Origin: Candidatus Bathyarchaeota archaeon BA2
Lineage (GTDB): Archaea > Thermoproteota > Bathyarchaeia > Bathyarchaeales > Bathyarchaeaceae
DNA length: 52,557 nucleotides
Reading direction: 5' to 3'
Assembly (NCBI GenBank): GCA_001399795.1
Contig: LIHK01000054.1
Coordinates: 375 to 52,931, forward strand
Made by a program: the position numbers and the translations under genes. How positions within the stretch are numbered: position 1 is the first letter of the stretch; each line of letters opens with the position of its first letter. This document shows, one piece after another, positions 51,223-52,557 of the stretch. The notes under the pieces were generated by a model. The model was not told the origin of the DNA. It made no database searches and saw only the letters and a program-made list of their open reading frames with translations.

Positions 51223-52356
51223 ATGGTAAATGTAGTGGGGGTGAGGCTGGCGTCAATTTCTAGGTTTAGAGATCCAAACCTAGTTCGGAAAACAGCAGAA
51301 CACATCAAAAAACTAGCAGAAAGAAGTAAATTCACGTTCATGCATGTGTGTGGAACGTATTTAGCAACCTAGCTAGATACGCACAAGACACATGAATGGA
51401 CGATAGCCCGCTACGGTCTTCGAGCTCTTCTTTCCGACACTGTGGATGTTATTGCTGGGCCGGGCTGTCCCGTCTGCATCCTCCCCGCAGCTGAAATCGA
51501 CGAGGCGATATCGTTAGCCCTAAACGAAGTAACTGTTGTAACCTTCGGCGACGTTATTCGGGTTCCTGGCTCTGAATCGTCGCTTCAGGAGGCAAAGGCT
51601 TCTGGTGGGGACGTTAGGATTGTGTATGGCGTTGGGGATGCTGTGAGAATGGCGGAGAAAGAGCCAGACAAGGATTTTGTTTTCTTTGCTATTGGGTTTG
51701 AAACCACGGCGCCGTCTACTGCCATTGAAATCCTTAACAAGCCGCCCCAAAACCTTAGCTTTCTCGTCTCCCATAGGTTGATTCCGCCAGCCATGGAACT
51801 GCTCCTCGGTGTAGGAAACCTTCACATAGACGGCTTCATCGCACCTGGCCACGTTTCCACCATCATCGGAATGAAGCCCTATGAAATATTTCCCAATGCC
51901 TATCGAATGCCTACTGTGATAGCCGGATTCGAGCCTCTGGATGTTCTTTTCGCCATCTCCATGCTGCTCCAGCAGTTAAAGGACGGGGAAGCCAGACTTG
52001 AGAATGAGTATAAGCGTTCTGTCACGTGGGAGGGCAACGTCAAAGCGCAGCGGCTCATGGAGCAAGTGTTCAGTGTGGTGGATGGATGCTGGAGGGGACT
52101 TGGAAAACTTCCCCTATCAGCGCTGGCATTAAAGGAAGAATTCCTAGAGTACGATGCGAGGAAAAAATACGACTTACAGATTGAACGTCCCAGAGACCTG
52201 ATGCCTGGTTGCCTTTGCCACCTAGTCATGATTGGAAAGATAAAGCCTCCAGAATGCCCTCTCTACATGAAGGCTTGCACGCCTCAGACTCCTAAGGGAG
52301 CGTGCATGGTTTCAATTGAAGGCACTTGCAGAATATGGGCCAAACATAAGCTATGA
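51223..52356 (+). CDS. hypD: Hydrogenase maturation protein HypD, predicted join(51223..51354,51388..52356) after removal of a 33-nt BHB intron
   Basis: Spliced N-terminus MVNVVGVRLASISRFRDPNLVRKTAEHIKKLAERSKFTFMHVCG^THEWTIARYGLRALLSDTVDVIAGPGCPVCILP; GTG 51241 is an alternative start; rest is canonical HypD. Confidence 0.93.
51355..51387 (+). other. Predicted 33-nt archaeal bulge-helix-bulge intron in hypD mRNA
   Basis: Outer helix CATGTG/CACATG (51343-51348/51389-51394), 4-bp central helix TGTG/CACA (51349-51352/51382-51385), 3-nt bulges GAA (51353-51355) and AGA (51386-51388), 10-bp inner hairpin 51356-51365/51372-51381; in-frame TAG 51370-51372. Confidence 0.9.
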
Positions 52357-52557
52357 CTTATACAGAACTTTGCCTTTTTCGACGACTTCTACAATGAACG
52401 GGTTCTTTTTTCGCTTCATGTCTTGAAACTCTTCTGGTGTGTAGCCTACGGGTTCGATGGGTATTTTAAAGGTGTTTATATCCATCAGGGTTCTTATTCT
52501 GTTTAGAAAGTCTTCTTTGAAATCGGCGACAACCAAGATGTCGATGTCTGAGCCTTC
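52351..52557 (-). CDS. MNT-type nucleotidyltransferase domain protein, N-terminus cut by the window edge
   Basis: Reading off the window end: EGSDIDILVVADFKEDFLNRIRTLMDINTFKIPIEPVGYTPEEFQDM. Confidence 0.8.
   Translation of the reverse strand, partial: EGSDIDILVVADFKEDFLNRIRTLMDINTFKIPIEPVGYTPEEFQDMKRKKNPFIVEVVEKGKVLYKS

Noticed and set aside
51370-51372. TAG in hypD as a pyrrolysine codon or suppressed stop
   Set aside because: The surrounding 33 nt are an insertion absent from the conserved CGTHEW motif, and the perfect BHB explains both borders; read-through would insert 11 residues into the catalytic motif.
51352-51390. Translational bypassing (gene 60-like hop) across the hypD gap
   Set aside because: No matching take-off/landing codons at the borders, whereas the BHB geometry with canonical cleavage positions is exact.

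Overview
The window is archaeal (my inference is a Bathyarchaeia/Thermoproteota-like lineage, from S30e, the archaeal hyp/hdr/mvh gene content and TATA-type promoters). It is dominated by redox and hydrogen metabolism: an archaeosortase and DegT locus; ribosomal protein S30e; modE with a tupABC tungstate transporter; amino-sugar genes (PfkB kinase, nagA, phosphohexomutase, GlmU-like enzyme); a tungsten aldehyde:ferredoxin oxidoreductase with its ferredoxin; a group 3b hydrogenase (hydBGDA); a ten-gene Hdr-Mvh operon; nfnAB; a thioredoxin reductase; an MNT-HEPN fusion; a third HdrA; and hypF-C-B-A-D. The headline observation is in hypD. The reading frame is interrupted inside the catalytic CG(T)H motif by a 33-nt insertion carrying an in-frame TAG. 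The junctions form a perfect canonical bulge-helix-bulge (4-bp central helix, two 3-nt bulges). Cutting at the canonical positions (51354^51355 and 51387^51388) restores MHVCG^THEWTIARYGL exactly. This looks like an archaeal protein-coding BHB intron in hydrogenase maturation hypD mRNA. Other items of note: duplicated double-HdrA cassettes (one split, one fused), an HdrC-GltD fusion, an MvhD-winged-helix fusion, an HdrA with a cysteine-free MvhD domain, a probable ATA start in hydD, frameshifted archaeosortase, AbrB and VapC genes, and a cluster of gene remnants at 37.4-39.1 kb. No rRNA, tRNA or CRISPR array was recognised. All identifications are from reading sequences and motifs; no searches were run.
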